A DNA stretch of 31,229 bases from an uncultured Clostridia bacterium (lineage in GTDB: Bacteria; Bacillota; Clostridia; TANB77; CAG-508), in assembly GCA_904419095.1 (NCBI GenBank), contig CAJFQT010000003.1, forward strand, positions 1 to 31,229, read 5' to 3'. Shown here piece by piece: positions 16,046 to 24,511 of this stretch. Positions within the stretch are counted from its first letter, which is position 1. The number at the start of each line of letters is the position of its first letter. The position numbers and the translations under genes were made by a program. Below the pieces are notes generated by a model. That model was not told where the DNA came from and ran no database searches. It worked only from the letters and a program-made list of their open reading frames with translations.

Positions 16046-16723
16046 ATGGAAAAAGTAAAAAATATTTTAAAAAATCCAGTAACAACTGTAATTGAGAAGG
16101 CAAAAACAGAAACATTAAAAAAAGGATTAATTAAAACTGCAATATTAAGTTTAGTTTTAGCATTAGTAAGTTTATTAGCTACAGTAATTAGAATTATGAT
16201 TAGATATTCTGGAAAGAATTATAGTTATTTAACAAGTAGTGAATTATCTGAGCGTAGAGCGGATGCTTTTGAAAATGCAGAGTTATTTACTACATTTATT
16301 CAAAGTTTTATAACTATATTTATAATGATTGCGGTAATAGCATTGATACTATTTTTAATAGCAAAATTTGTAAAGAGTCCTAAAAAGTATGAGAGTATGT
16401 TATCTATGGTAGCAAATGTGTTAATAGTATATGGAATTGGTAGCATAATAAATACAATTTTTTCTTTTATCTATGCACCAATAGGAATATTAATAATTTT
16501 TATAACAATTATTTATTCATCATATACACTGCTTTATGCTTTTAGAGATTCTTTGGAGATAGATAATAGCGATAATTTAGTTATAGTAACAACAATAGTA
16601 TATACAGTAATAATAGTTATAGCAGTAATTTTATTAGCAGCGATTTCAGGTATTTCTATTAATTCTTTAATGAAAGGAATGCAAGGAATATCAGAATTAA
16701 CAAGTATGTTAAATGGATTTTAA
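16046..16723 (+). CDS. multi-pass membrane protein, Yip1-like layout, unknown function
   Basis: The 225-residue protein has a basic amphipathic N-terminus (about 1-28) and about five helices, at 28-53, 84-108, 120-140, 142-165 and 178-202. The loop at 54-80 is polar and charged. The overall shape resembles Yip1/DUF-type membrane proteins, but no motif settles it and I do not name a function. The gene has its own promoter and a strong terminator, so it is monocistronic. Confidence 0.75.
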   Translation: MEKVKNILKNPVTTVIEKAKTETLKKGLIKTAILSLVLALVSLLATVIRIMIRYSGKNYSYLTSSELSERRADAFENAELFTTFIQSFITIFIMIAVIALILFLIAKFVKSPKKYESMLSMVANVLIVYGIGSIINTIFSFIYAPIGILIIFITIIYSSYTLLYAFRDSLEIDNSDNLVIVTTIVYTVIIVIAVILLAAISGISINSLMKGMQGISELTSMLNGF

Positions 16724-16730
16724 ATAATGT

Positions 16731-16780
16731 AAAAAATAGGTAGATAATATTTTTCTAATATTATTTATCTATTTTTTGTT
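16731..16780 (+). terminator. terminator after the 225-residue membrane protein
   Basis: A 21-bp stem (16731-16751 with 16757-16777) contains two G-U pairs and encloses a 5-nt loop. It ends in six T. Confidence 0.88.
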
Positions 16781-16860
16781 CTTAAAAAAGATTTTAAAAT
16801 TTAATTTTAGACTATTTGTCAGGTGTGATGTACAATAAAAAATGTTAGGATACTGTTTAG

Positions 16861-16985
16861 ATTAATTTGGTAGAGTAGATAGAAAAGATTGATGTATAAA
16901 TATTTTTTGTTAAAAACTAATATATAATTTCAAGTTATATTTTTAACTAAAAATATTTTTAGGTTTGGATTACATTTATGCTATG
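16861..16985. repeat. degenerate inverted-repeat element C (family of A and B)
   Basis: GATTGATGTATAAATATTTTTT (broken at 16888-16908) carries the family arm with one change from TGATATATAAATATTTTT. The inner hairpin 16900-16916 with 16940-16956 pairs at 16 of 17 positions. The right arm has decayed. Together with the terminator and the glgP promoter it accounts for the gap 16724-17117. Confidence 0.6.
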
Positions 16986-17036
16986 TTAAATTGAAATGAT
17001 GAGTGTTCTAAATGTTTTAAAAAATTTTTAAAAGCA

Positions 17037-17065
17037 TTGACAAAAATAATTATTTAATAGATAAT
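17037..17065 (+). promoter_or_regulatory. promoter of glycogen phosphorylase gene
   Basis: A perfect TTGACA (17037-17042), a 17-bp spacer and GATAAT (17060-17065) are followed by a 52-nt leader containing AAAGGAGG (17103-17110), 7 nt before the ATG. Confidence 0.75.
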
Positions 17066-17117
17066 AAATGTATCAAAACAAAAAGATAAAGGCTTAAGAT
17101 ACAAAGGAGGAATACAA

Positions 17118-19691
17118 ATGTATATATTTAATAGAATAACAGTAAATCCACAATTACCAAAAAGAATAAATAAATTATCAGAAATATCAAATAATCTATG
17201 GTGGTCATGGAATTCAGAGTTTTTGAAATTATTTAAAAGAATAGATAATGATTTATGGGAAAGCTGTGGAAAAAATCCTGTGAAATTTTTAAAGCAAGTT
17301 TCACAAGAGAGATTAGAACAGGCTTCAAAAGATATATTATTTTTGAAAGATTATGATAAAATAGTAGAAGATTTTGAAGATTATATGAAAAGTAAAAATA
17401 CATGGTTTGCTAATAAATATCCAAATAATAAAAATGATTTAATTGCATATTTTTCAGCAGAATATGGATTGGATGAAACTATTCCAATTTATTCTGGTGG
17501 TCTTGGAATTTTGTCAGGAGATCATCTAAAATCAGCAAGTGATTTAGGGATTCCATTAGTTGCAATAGGATTGTTATATAAAAATGGATATTTTCATCAA
17601 AAAATTGATGGGAATGGTCAGCAACAAACGGAATATCATGATATAGATTTATATGATTTGCCAATTAATCCTGTAAAGGATGAGAATGGTGAAGATATGA
17701 TGATTTATATAAAATTCCCAAAAAGAAGAATTTATTTAAAAGTTTGGCAAATAAATGTCGGTAGGGTTAAACTATATCTTTTAGATTCAGATATAGAAAA
17801 AAATAATCCAGAAGATAGAGATGTTACTTTAAGATTATATGGTGGAGATCAAGAAATGAGAATAAGACAAGAAATTGTCTTAGGTATGGGAGGAGTAAAC
17901 TTATTAACAAGAAAATTAGGTTTAAATCCAACTGTATATCATATGAATGAAGGGCATTCAGCATTTTTGATTTTAGAATTGATAAAAAATACTATAAAAG
18001 AAAAAGAAGTTTCATTTAATGTTGCTCGAGATATAGTTAGTTCAAAAACAGTATTTACTACACATACACCAGTACCAGCAGGTAATGATATATTTCCAAT
18101 TTCACTTGTTGAAAAATATTTTAAAGAATTTTGGCCAAGAATAGGTCTTTCAAGAGAAGAATTTTTGAAAATGGGAATGAAACCTTGTACTGACTTAGAA
18201 CAAGGATTTAATATGGGAATTTTAGCGTTAAAAGTAGCTGGAAAGAAAAATGGCGTAAGTAAATTGCATGGGGCTGTTTCAAGGGAATTATTTGGAGAAG
18301 TATGGCCTGAAATAGCAGCTAATGAATCACCAATAGGTTATGTTACAAATGGTATACATACATGCTCATGGCTTGATCCAAATTTGAAAAAATTGTATAA
18401 TAAGTATTTAATTCCATATTGGCAAGATAATATTCAACATGATTATGTATGGGAAAAAGTAAAGAGTATACCAGATGATAAATTGTGGCAAGTACATCAA
18501 GCAAGAAAAGAAAAATTAATTAGACTTGTAAAAGAAAATACTACTGAAAGATTGAGAAGGTCTGGATATAGTTATGAAGAGATAAATTCAATAATATCAA
18601 CATTAAATGCCAATACATTAACTATTGGGTTTGCGAGAAGATTTGCAACCTATAAAAGGGCAACATTGATATTTAAGGATTTAGAGAGAATAACACAAAT
18701 ATTAAATAATATAGATAAACCAATTCAATTAATATTTGCAGGAAAAGCTCATCCAGCGGATAAAGAGGGACAAGATTTAATAAAATATATTCATCAAGTG
18801 TCAATGATGCCTCAATTTAAAGGAAAAATATTTTTACTTGAGAATTATAATATCGCAATGTCAAGATATTTAATAAGTGGTGTTGATGTATGGTTAAATA
18901 ATCCAAGAAGACCAATGGAAGCATCAGGAACATCAGGACAAAAAGCATCAGTTAATGGAGTAATAAATTTTAGTGTTCTAGATGGATGGTGGGCAGAAGG
19001 ATATAATCAAGAAAATGGATGGACAATAGGATCAAATGCAGAATATGATTCATATGAGGCTCAAGATGTAGCAGATAGTCAAAGTATGTATAGAACATTG
19101 GAAGAAAAAATAGTTCCTATATATTATGAAAAGGATAAAAATGGCATTTCAAAGAAATGGATAGCAAAAATGAAAAATTCAATTATTTCAACAGGTGGTA
19201 AATATAGTACATCAAGAATGTTAATAGATTATACAAATAATTATTACATTCCTCTTTGTAATTTAACAAATAAATATTATAGTAATGTTGATAATGTAGC
19301 AGAATATAATAATTGGAAAGATGATTTATATGCTAATTGGAAAGATATAAAAATCACACAGGGCAACAATTTAGATAATATAACAATAGATGCAGGTAAT
19401 AATATTGAGGTGAAGTGTGAAGTTGAATTACCAAATAGTAATATAAATGTAGATAATATTTCAGTAGAATGCTATTATGGTAAAATATTAGAAAATGGCG
19501 TTGTAGAGGATGTTAATATTATTCCTATGAATCTAGAAGATGAAGATGATGATAACAGAAAATATAGTTATGTTGCAAAAATAGAATTAAAAACTGGTGG
19601 AAATTATGGATATACATTTAGAGTTATGCCAAAGCATGAGATGCTTTTAGAACCTGCAAATTTAAATTTAGTAAAATGGATAACCAAATAA
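17118..19691 (+). CDS. glgP: alpha-glucan (glycogen) phosphorylase, GT35 short form
   Basis: The 857-residue enzyme splits terminal alpha-1,4 glucose from glycogen or maltodextrin with phosphate, giving glucose 1-phosphate. The N-terminal about 100 residues (LSEISNNLWWSWNSE) match the DUF3417 region of the divergent 'alpha-glucan family phosphorylase' type. The core carries YFSAEYGLDE, IYSGGLGILSGDHLKSASDLG, NEGHSAF and FTTHTPVPAGND. The pyridoxal phosphate Lys609 lies in EASGTSGQKASVNG, followed by DGWWAEGYN. The C-terminal extension (about 745-857) is beta-rich, as in this subfamily. No other glycogen gene lies nearby; the gene stands alone between its own promoter and terminator. Confidence 0.93.
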   Translation: MYIFNRITVNPQLPKRINKLSEISNNLWWSWNSEFLKLFKRIDNDLWESCGKNPVKFLKQVSQERLEQASKDILFLKDYDKIVEDFEDYMKSKNTWFANKYPNNKNDLIAYFSAEYGLDETIPIYSGGLGILSGDHLKSASDLGIPLVAIGLLYKNGYFHQKIDGNGQQQTEYHDIDLYDLPINPVKDENGEDMMIYIKFPKRRIYLKVWQINVGRVKLYLLDSDIEKNNPEDRDVTLRLYGGDQEMRIRQEIVLGMGGVNLLTRKLGLNPTVYHMNEGHSAFLILELIKNTIKEKEVSFNVARDIVSSKTVFTTHTPVPAGNDIFPISLVEKYFKEFWPRIGLSREEFLKMGMKPCTDLEQGFNMGILALKVAGKKNGVSKLHGAVSRELFGEVWPEIAANESPIGYVTNGIHTCSWLDPNLKKLYNKYLIPYWQDNIQHDYVWEKVKSIPDDKLWQVHQARKEKLIRLVKENTTERLRRSGYSYEEINSIISTLNANTLTIGFARRFATYKRATLIFKDLERITQILNNIDKPIQLIFAGKAHPADKEGQDLIKYIHQVSMMPQFKGKIFLLENYNIAMSRYLISGVDVWLNNPRRPMEASGTSGQKASVNGVINFSVLDGWWAEGYNQENGWTIGSNAEYDSYEAQDVADSQSMYRTLEEKIVPIYYEKDKNGISKKWIAKMKNSIISTGGKYSTSRMLIDYTNNYYIPLCNLTNKYYSNVDNVAEYNNWKDDLYANWKDIKITQGNNLDNITIDAGNNIEVKCEVELPNSNINVDNISVECYYGKILENGVVEDVNIIPMNLEDEDDDNRKYSYVAKIELKTGGNYGYTFRVMPKHEMLLEPANLNLVKWITK

Positions 19692-19697
19692 GTGAAT

Positions 19698-19737
19698 AAA
19701 AAATGTTGAAATAGATTAATATTTCAACATTTTTTAT
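19698..19737. terminator. bidirectional terminator between glgP and the Trp-heptad gene
   Basis: A perfect 16-bp stem (19698-19713 with 19720-19735, core TGTTGAAATA) encloses a 6-nt loop. A-run and T-run at the two ends let it work for both convergent genes. Confidence 0.88.
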
Positions 19738-19769
19738 TGTATAATGAATATTAAATTAAATAATGCTTA

Positions 19770-20297
19770 TTATATTTTTGAGGATAATTTATCAATTCGT
19801 ACATTTTGAATGTCAATTGTTTCTTGATGAGATTCTTGAACTTTTTCAAAATATCTTTGATTTGCTTCTATTTTTTTTAGACGTAGTTCTAATTTATTGT
19901 GAATGGTATTGGAATATTTAATAAAGTCATCAAGTTTTTTTGATAAAGATGCAAAATTTTGGTCAACAATTTCAATAAATCTTTGGAATTCTTTTTTTAA
20001 GTTAAATTTATCAATGTCATTTTCTGTCCAACGACGTTCATTTTCTTCCCATAGTTTTTTGTTTTCAGCCCAACGACGTTCATTTTCTTCCCATAGTTTT
20101 TTATTTTCAGCCCAACGACGTTCATTTTCTTCCCAGCGTTTTTCATTTTGAGCCCAACGACGTTCATTTTCTTCCCAGCGTTTTTCATTTTGAACCCAAT
20201 GATGTTCATTTTTTTCCCATTGTTCTTCTTGTTCTGCTCTGAAATCTTTTAATGTATTAAGAATCTCTGTTAAAATGGTTTCATCCAAAAAAATCAC
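19770..20297 (-). CDS. Trp-heptad coiled-coil repeat protein
   Basis: The 175-residue protein is highly charged. Ten Trp occur exactly every seven residues (27, 34, 41, 48, 55, 62, 69, 76, 83, 90) in units such as WEENERR, WAQNEKR and WAENKKL. A second helical part (about 95-170) is a normal Leu/Ile coiled coil (LSKKLDDFIKYSNTIHNKLELRLKKIE broken here). Long helical rods with one Trp face are expected. Proteins of this EENERRWAEN style occur in scattered bacteria and archaea; the function is unknown to me. The GTG at 20297 is only 1 nt from the AAAGGAG site. A TTG at 20288 is 10 nt away and may be the true start, three codons later. Confidence 0.75.
   Translation of the reverse strand: MIFLDETILTEILNTLKDFRAEQEEQWEKNEHHWVQNEKRWEENERRWAQNEKRWEENERRWAENKKLWEENERRWAENKKLWEENERRWTENDIDKFNLKKEFQRFIEIVDQNFASLSKKLDDFIKYSNTIHNKLELRLKKIEANQRYFEKVQESHQETIDIQNVRIDKLSSKI
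20028..20227 (-). repeat. 42-bp tandem repeat inside the Trp-heptad gene
   Basis: Units begin at 20028, 20070, 20112, 20154 and 20196, each with CCAACGACG or a close variant, exactly 42 bp apart. That gives four full units and a partial fifth. Each encodes two heptads (14 residues). The units fall in two subtypes, one reading WAENKKL and one WAQNEKR. Near identity suggests recent unit duplication. Confidence 0.92.
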
Positions 20298-20495
20298 GCT
20301 CCTTTCTTTAAATGTTGAAAATGTGATGAAAATTAAATTAAGATTAAAAAGTAAAAAAATGAAAGAAAAGTTGAATTAAAAATTTTGAAAAAATAGAAAA
20401 TTGATGTTAATAAACTATTACTTATTTAAACATATAAAACTAGTACTGTCAATATGAATTGAAAAATAATTAGAAAAAATGAAATTTATTAAGAA

Positions 20496-20527
20496 AAAAT
20501 GAGAAATAGTTTAATATTTCTCATTTT
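20496..20527 (-). terminator. terminator of tmcAL (minus strand)
   Basis: AAAATGAGAAATA (20496-20508) and TATTTCTCATTTT (20515-20527) form a 13-bp stem with a 6-nt loop. On the minus strand the stem is followed by a T-run (A-run 20494-20499). It overlaps the tmcAL stop. The rest of 20298-20495 shows no gene, only AT-rich sequence upstream of the Trp-heptad gene. Confidence 0.8.
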
Positions 20528-21749
20528 ATAAAGTAACAATTTTAGTTACAAAGTCAAGTTGACCTTTTATATCGAAATTATATCCTAATGAATAAATATT
20601 AGTTGAATTAATATCTAAATTTAAAAATTTATTGTTTAATATATTGCTACAATTATCAATAAATCTCTTTGTAGAAGTAATAATATTTAAATTAGAATTT
20701 GATTTAGAAATTTTAGAAAGAAGTAATTTACCATTTTCATTACAACCTAAAACACGTAAGTATGGTGTAAAATTTTTAGAAATTTCCATATCATGTTTTG
20801 AGATGTTTAGAAGAGCATATAACAATATACGTTGAATTCTAGTTTGAGTATATCTTTTAGATTTTAACTTATTTATAAGAGAAGACACTGTATTACAAGA
20901 ATTAGAGGCTGTTTTTATGCTATACTCAAGACCTTCAGAGACATCTGGCAGATTAGATATTTCAGCTATATTCATATTACGAAGTTTATATATAATTTGT
21001 TTTTCATATGTAGATAAACTAGTAATTACTTCATTGTTTTTAATTTTTTCTAACAAAAAACTTGAACATTGCTTTGGAATAACAGAGGATAAATCTTCAT
21101 AATTATTTTTTAAAATTGCATTTCTAATGGCAGTGCTACTAGATATGTTAGAGGTAATATTTATATCATTATGTTTAGATTTTAATCTTAGAATGGGAAC
21201 AGGTATAGTTTTACTATTGTATTTTTTTAAAGCCTTAAGATATTCAATAGCTAAAATATTATTAGGAGAGCTTATTACTTTTGAAGTATTATTTCCTAAT
21301 AAATATTTTAAAGAATTTTCACGTGCTTTTGGAAAAGAAATACCCTTTTTTAATTCATTGTTTAGAAAAGACTTATAGCTAGAAGGTTCATTATATAATA
21401 TTTCAGCAATTGAATTTAAGGTGTCTAAATCTGCGGTCTCTGTGCCAAAAGATATAAATTCACAGTTCATAGAATTTATTATTTTTATCGCACCATCTGC
21501 AAAGTTTTCGGCACTTGAAATAGAATAAATTAGAGGAAGTTCAATGACTAAGTCAATTCCACCTAAGAGAGCCATTTTTGTTTTGTCCCATTTGTTTAAA
21601 ATGGATGGAATGCCTCTTTGACAAAAGTTTCCACTCATTATTGCAATTGAAAAGTTGCAACCTGACATTTTTTTAGCTTGCTTTAGTTGATATAAGTGAC
21701 CATTATGAAAAGGATTATATTCTGCAACAATTGCTAATACTTTATCCAT
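20526..21749 (-). CDS. tmcAL: tRNA(Met) cytidine acetate ligase (TmcAL, YlbM family)
   Basis: The 407-residue protein makes N4-acetylcytidine at the wobble base of elongator tRNA-Met using ATP and acetate. The N-terminal nucleotidyltransferase domain starts with VLAIVAEYNPFHNGHLYQLKQ (broken: AEYNPFHNGHL at 9-19), the HIGH-like nucleotide site. IMSGNFCQRGIPS, ELPLIYSISSAENFADGAI and FGTE follow in family order. The C-terminal half is the more variable tRNA-binding part. The start is well supported by GGGAGGT 6 nt from the ATG. It is divergent from rnhA, with a palindrome between them. Confidence 0.93.
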   Translation of the reverse strand: MDKVLAIVAEYNPFHNGHLYQLKQAKKMSGCNFSIAIMSGNFCQRGIPSILNKWDKTKMALLGGIDLVIELPLIYSISSAENFADGAIKIINSMNCEFISFGTETADLDTLNSIAEILYNEPSSYKSFLNNELKKGISFPKARENSLKYLLGNNTSKVISSPNNILAIEYLKALKKYNSKTIPVPILRLKSKHNDINITSNISSSTAIRNAILKNNYEDLSSVIPKQCSSFLLEKIKNNEVITSLSTYEKQIIYKLRNMNIAEISNLPDVSEGLEYSIKTASNSCNTVSSLINKLKSKRYTQTRIQRILLYALLNISKHDMEISKNFTPYLRVLGCNENGKLLLSKISKSNSNLNIITSTKRFIDNCSNILNNKFLNLDINSTNIYSLGYNFDIKGQLDFVTKIVTL

Positions 21750-21780
21750 TTAATACCTCCCATTTATTAAGTGAATTTTG

Positions 21781-21794
21781 TTACAATATTGTAA
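21781..21794. promoter_or_regulatory. palindrome in the tmcAL/rnhA divergent region
   Basis: TTACAATATTGTAA is a perfect 14-bp palindrome, 32 bp upstream of the tmcAL start and 41 bp before the rnhA -35 box. Its size and place suit a dimeric repressor site. It does not match a regulator consensus I know, and AT-rich DNA makes such palindromes less surprising. Confidence 0.35.
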
Positions 21795-21834
21795 TTGAAC
21801 TTGGAAAAGATTCCTTAAAGTTCAGTTAAAATAC

Positions 21835-21863
21835 TTGTTTATTTATTATTTTACTGATATAAT
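21835..21863 (+). promoter_or_regulatory. promoter of rnhA
   Basis: TTGTTT (21835-21840), a 17-bp spacer and a perfect TATAAT (21858-21863). The leader is about 43 nt. Confidence 0.6.
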
Positions 21864-21912
21864 ACCATAAAATACTGGAAAAAACAATTAAGGAGTTTAG
21901 AGAAAAGAAAAA

Positions 21913-22347
21913 ATGGAAAAGGTAACAATATACACAGATGGAGCTTGTTCAGGAAATCCTGGACCAGGAGGATGGGCTGCAATACTTATGTATAAAGGCA
22001 TAGAAAAAGAAATATCAGGTGGAGAAAAAAATACTACTAATAATATAATGGAATTAACGGCAGCAGTCAGAGGATTACAGCTTTTAAAATATCCTTGTGA
22101 AGTTCAATTGTATAGTGATAGTGCTTATTTGGTGAATGGTTTTAAACAAGGATGGATATATAATTGGCAAAGAAATAATTGGAAAACATCAAATAAAGAA
22201 CCTGTAAAAAATAGAGAGATATGGGAAGAGTTATATAATTTGACCAAAATACATAAAGTAGAATTTATAAAAGTAAAAGGGCATAGTGATAATGAATATA
22301 ATAATAGATGTGATGAACTTGCAAGGGCAGAAATAAAAAAATTATAA
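21913..22347 (+). CDS. rnhA: ribonuclease HI
   Basis: The 144-residue enzyme removes RNA from RNA-DNA hybrids. The full catalytic set is present: Asp9 (YTDGACSGNPGPGG), Glu47 (NIMELTA), Asp69 (YSDSAYLV), His124 (KGHSDNEYN) and Asp134 (NRCDELAR). Length and motif spacing match the E. coli enzyme, including the basic handle region (WQRNNWKTSNKEPVKN). The ribosome binding site is unusual: AAGGAG lies 17 nt before the ATG and only AGAAAAG is nearer, with no in-frame alternative start between, so translation may be modest. Confidence 0.95.
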   Translation: MEKVTIYTDGACSGNPGPGGWAAILMYKGIEKEISGGEKNTTNNIMELTAAVRGLQLLKYPCEVQLYSDSAYLVNGFKQGWIYNWQRNNWKTSNKEPVKNREIWEELYNLTKIHKVEFIKVKGHSDNEYNNRCDELARAEIKKL

Positions 22348-22380
22348 TATTACATTTATATGACAGATGTATTAAAAATA

Positions 22381-22409
22381 TTGAAATAATAAAAGTATTA
22401 AAGTATAAT
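22381..22409 (+). promoter_or_regulatory. promoter of the HD-GYP-like / EndoQ unit
   Basis: TTGAAA (22381-22386), a 17-bp spacer and a perfect TATAAT (22404-22409), 51 bp before the start codon. Confidence 0.7.
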
Positions 22410-22460
22410 AAAATAGGAAGAAAAGATATATTTGTTAAAAAAAGTACATAGGAGGAAGAA

Positions 22461-23237
22461 ATGGAAACATTTGCAGAGTATATATTAGGAGAAAAGGAAA
22501 TATCAGCTAAATTAGAAATAACATATTATTTAGCCAAAAAGAGAAATATTTTTTTTGATAAATCAGTTGTTTTTAAGACTGAAATTGCTAGGATATTTTT
22601 AAACTATGTACCATTAGATTTAGATAAAAATTTAATATTAACTGCATGTTTATTATGTAATTGCAAAAAAATTGATGTGGCACAAAATATTGAACAATTG
22701 CAATCATATGCAAAAGATGGGGCAGAGTATTTATATTCAATAGGATTTGATAAAAGATTTTGCAAAATATGTGAAGAAGTAAATAGATATAGTAATAGTA
22801 ATCCAAGAGAAAAAGAAAGTGACGTATTAGAATTAGTAGATCAATTTGGTGGTATGTTATTAGATAGACCAGAAAGAATTGGGATGGAGCCAGATGAAGC
22901 ATTAGTTTTACTAGAACATAGAAATTTGAAAGATAAATATAATAGATATTTACATTCTTTTATAGAATTTATAAATAGTATTCAGGAGATGCAATATAAA
23001 GATAAAGTAGAGATTTCGCCGCTAAAGGCATTGGTAAATTTATATAGAGAAGCGGAAGATGATAAAAGATTTATAACTGCGCTTGTTTATGAATTTGAAC
23101 CACAAATAGATGAACTATTAGAAAGAAAAGGTGGAACTCAATATGCAAAAAATGATAAAGTTTTAGCAAAGGAAAATCCAAATAGACCGTTATTTAGTGA
23201 AGAAACAACAAGAAAAGTAATGGGACATTTAATATAA
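22461..23237 (+). CDS. degenerate HD-GYP-like domain protein
   Basis: The 258-residue, helix-rich protein looks like an HD-GYP phosphodiesterase that has lost its metal site. LTACLLCNCKKID (60-72) stands where active proteins have a LLHDIGK-type helix, with Cys-Asn replacing the His-Asp pair. ELVDQFGGMLLDRPERIGMEPDEALVLL (broken: LLDRPERIGMEPDEALVLL at 133-151) follows the C-terminal HD-GYP pattern VxDxxDALxxDRPYRxxxSxxEAL. If this is right, it cannot hydrolyse cyclic di-GMP and would act by binding. The assignment rests on pattern recognition and could be wrong. EndoQ follows 19 bp later, presumably on the same transcript. AGGAGGA precedes the ATG. Confidence 0.55.
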   Translation: METFAEYILGEKEISAKLEITYYLAKKRNIFFDKSVVFKTEIARIFLNYVPLDLDKNLILTACLLCNCKKIDVAQNIEQLQSYAKDGAEYLYSIGFDKRFCKICEEVNRYSNSNPREKESDVLELVDQFGGMLLDRPERIGMEPDEALVLLEHRNLKDKYNRYLHSFIEFINSIQEMQYKDKVEISPLKALVNLYREAEDDKRFITALVYEFEPQIDELLERKGGTQYAKNDKVLAKENPNRPLFSEETTRKVMGHLI

Positions 23238-23256
23238 TAGGAAGAAGGAAAATATA

Positions 23257-24444
23257 ATGTATGAAATATTTGCAGATATGCATGTACATATAGGAAGAGC
23301 AGAAAATGGAAAACCAATAAAAATAACAGCAGCAAGAACATTGAATTTTGCAAATATAGCAAAGGAATGTGCTGAAAGAAAGGGAATACAAGTTGTTGGA
23401 ATTATAGATTGTGCTTCACCATATGTAATAGAAGATATAGAAAAATTCTTACAAAATGGAGAAGCTTATGAATTAAAAGATGGAGGAATTATATATAAAG
23501 ATAAAGTATGTATACTTTTGGGAAGTGAAGTAGAAACATCAGAAAAAGGTAGAAATGGGAAAAAAGGAAGTGCACATAACCTTTGCTTTTTTCCATATTT
23601 GAGTAATATGAAGAAATTTTCACAAGAAATGAGTACGCATATAAAAAATATTACATTAAGTACACAACGTTCTGATTTATCAGGGTATGACTTAATTGAC
23701 ATTGTAGAAAAATATGATGGAATATTAATACCTGCACATATTTTTACACCGTTTAAAAGTTATTATGGAAATTGTACAGATAGAATTAAAGATATTTTTA
23801 AAGAAAAGTATGACAAGATATTTGCGGTAGAATTAGGTTTAAGTTCTGATACATTTTTAGCAGATACAATCTCAGAATTAGAAAGTAAAACTTTTGTAAC
23901 TAATTCTGATGCACATTCATTGCCTAAAATTGCAAGAGAATATAATAAGATGTTAGTAGAAGATATATCTTTTAAAGAAATTGTAAAAGCATTAAAAAAT
24001 GAAGATGGAAGAAAAATTATAGCAAATTATGGGTTAGATCCAAAACTTGGAAAATATCATCGCACATATTGTGATGATTGTAATAATACAATAGAAACAA
24101 AAGAACCAGTAGAAAAATGTCCTCTTTGTGGAAGCTCAAATGTAACTTTCGGAGTTTTTGATAGAATTGAACTAATAAAAGATAAAAAAGAAACTAAAAG
24201 TCCCGAAAATAGGCCACCATATATATATCAAGTTCCATTAGGATTTATTCCAGGTGTAGGAGGGAAAACTATTGAAAAACTCTTAGATAATTTCGAAACA
24301 GAAATGAGTATTTTACATAAATTATCAAAAGATGATATAGAATCTATAGTAGGAGAAAAGGTAGCAAATGCCATAGAAAATGCTAGAACTGGAAATTGTA
24401 AAGTACATTCTGGTGGAGGAGGAAATTATGGCAAAATAGAATAA
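23257..24444 (+). CDS. endonuclease Q family DNA repair nuclease (PHP domain)
   Basis: The 395-residue protein has an N-terminal PHP metal-dependent hydrolase domain with ADMHVHIGRA (Asp7, His9, His11), GSEVET (Glu91), His107, HIFTPFKS (His161) and TNSDAHSLP (Asp218, His220). A four-Cys zinc site follows (272, 275, 288, 291), then a helix-hairpin-helix-like segment GFIPGVGGKTIEKLL (329-343). This is the endonuclease Q plan, known from Thermococcales and some Bacilli, which nicks 5' of deaminated bases (uracil, hypoxanthine) and abasic sites. The C-terminal tail ends in GGGGNYGKIE. It is the second gene of its unit. The downstream spoIIM-xerD context is typical chromosomal Firmicutes. Confidence 0.88.
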   Translation: MYEIFADMHVHIGRAENGKPIKITAARTLNFANIAKECAERKGIQVVGIIDCASPYVIEDIEKFLQNGEAYELKDGGIIYKDKVCILLGSEVETSEKGRNGKKGSAHNLCFFPYLSNMKKFSQEMSTHIKNITLSTQRSDLSGYDLIDIVEKYDGILIPAHIFTPFKSYYGNCTDRIKDIFKEKYDKIFAVELGLSSDTFLADTISELESKTFVTNSDAHSLPKIAREYNKMLVEDISFKEIVKALKNEDGRKIIANYGLDPKLGKYHRTYCDDCNNTIETKEPVEKCPLCGSSNVTFGVFDRIELIKDKKETKSPENRPPYIYQVPLGFIPGVGGKTIEKLLDNFETEMSILHKLSKDDIESIVGEKVANAIENARTGNCKVHSGGGGNYGKIE

Positions 24445-24452
24445 AAGGTTCT

Positions 24453-24511
24453 AAAAAAATCCTTATCGAATAAAAATGTTTTAAGAAACAAATTAGATAA
24501 GGAGTTTTTTT
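24453..24511 (+). terminator. hairpin ending EndoQ unit and covering the spoIIM ribosome binding site
   Basis: TCCTTATC (24460-24467) pairs with GATAAGGA (24496-24503). The A-run 24453-24459 can extend it against the T-run 24505-24511, and an inner stem TGTTT/AAACA (24477-24490) sits in the loop. The T-run makes it a terminator. The 3' arm contains AAGGAG (24499-24504), the Shine-Dalgarno of the next gene, so folding would also block translation. Confidence 0.65.

Noticed and set aside
20028..20237. CRISPR-like array (regular repeat spacing)
   Set aside because: The 42-bp units are contiguous without spacers and translate into Trp heptads, so this is a coding tandem repeat.
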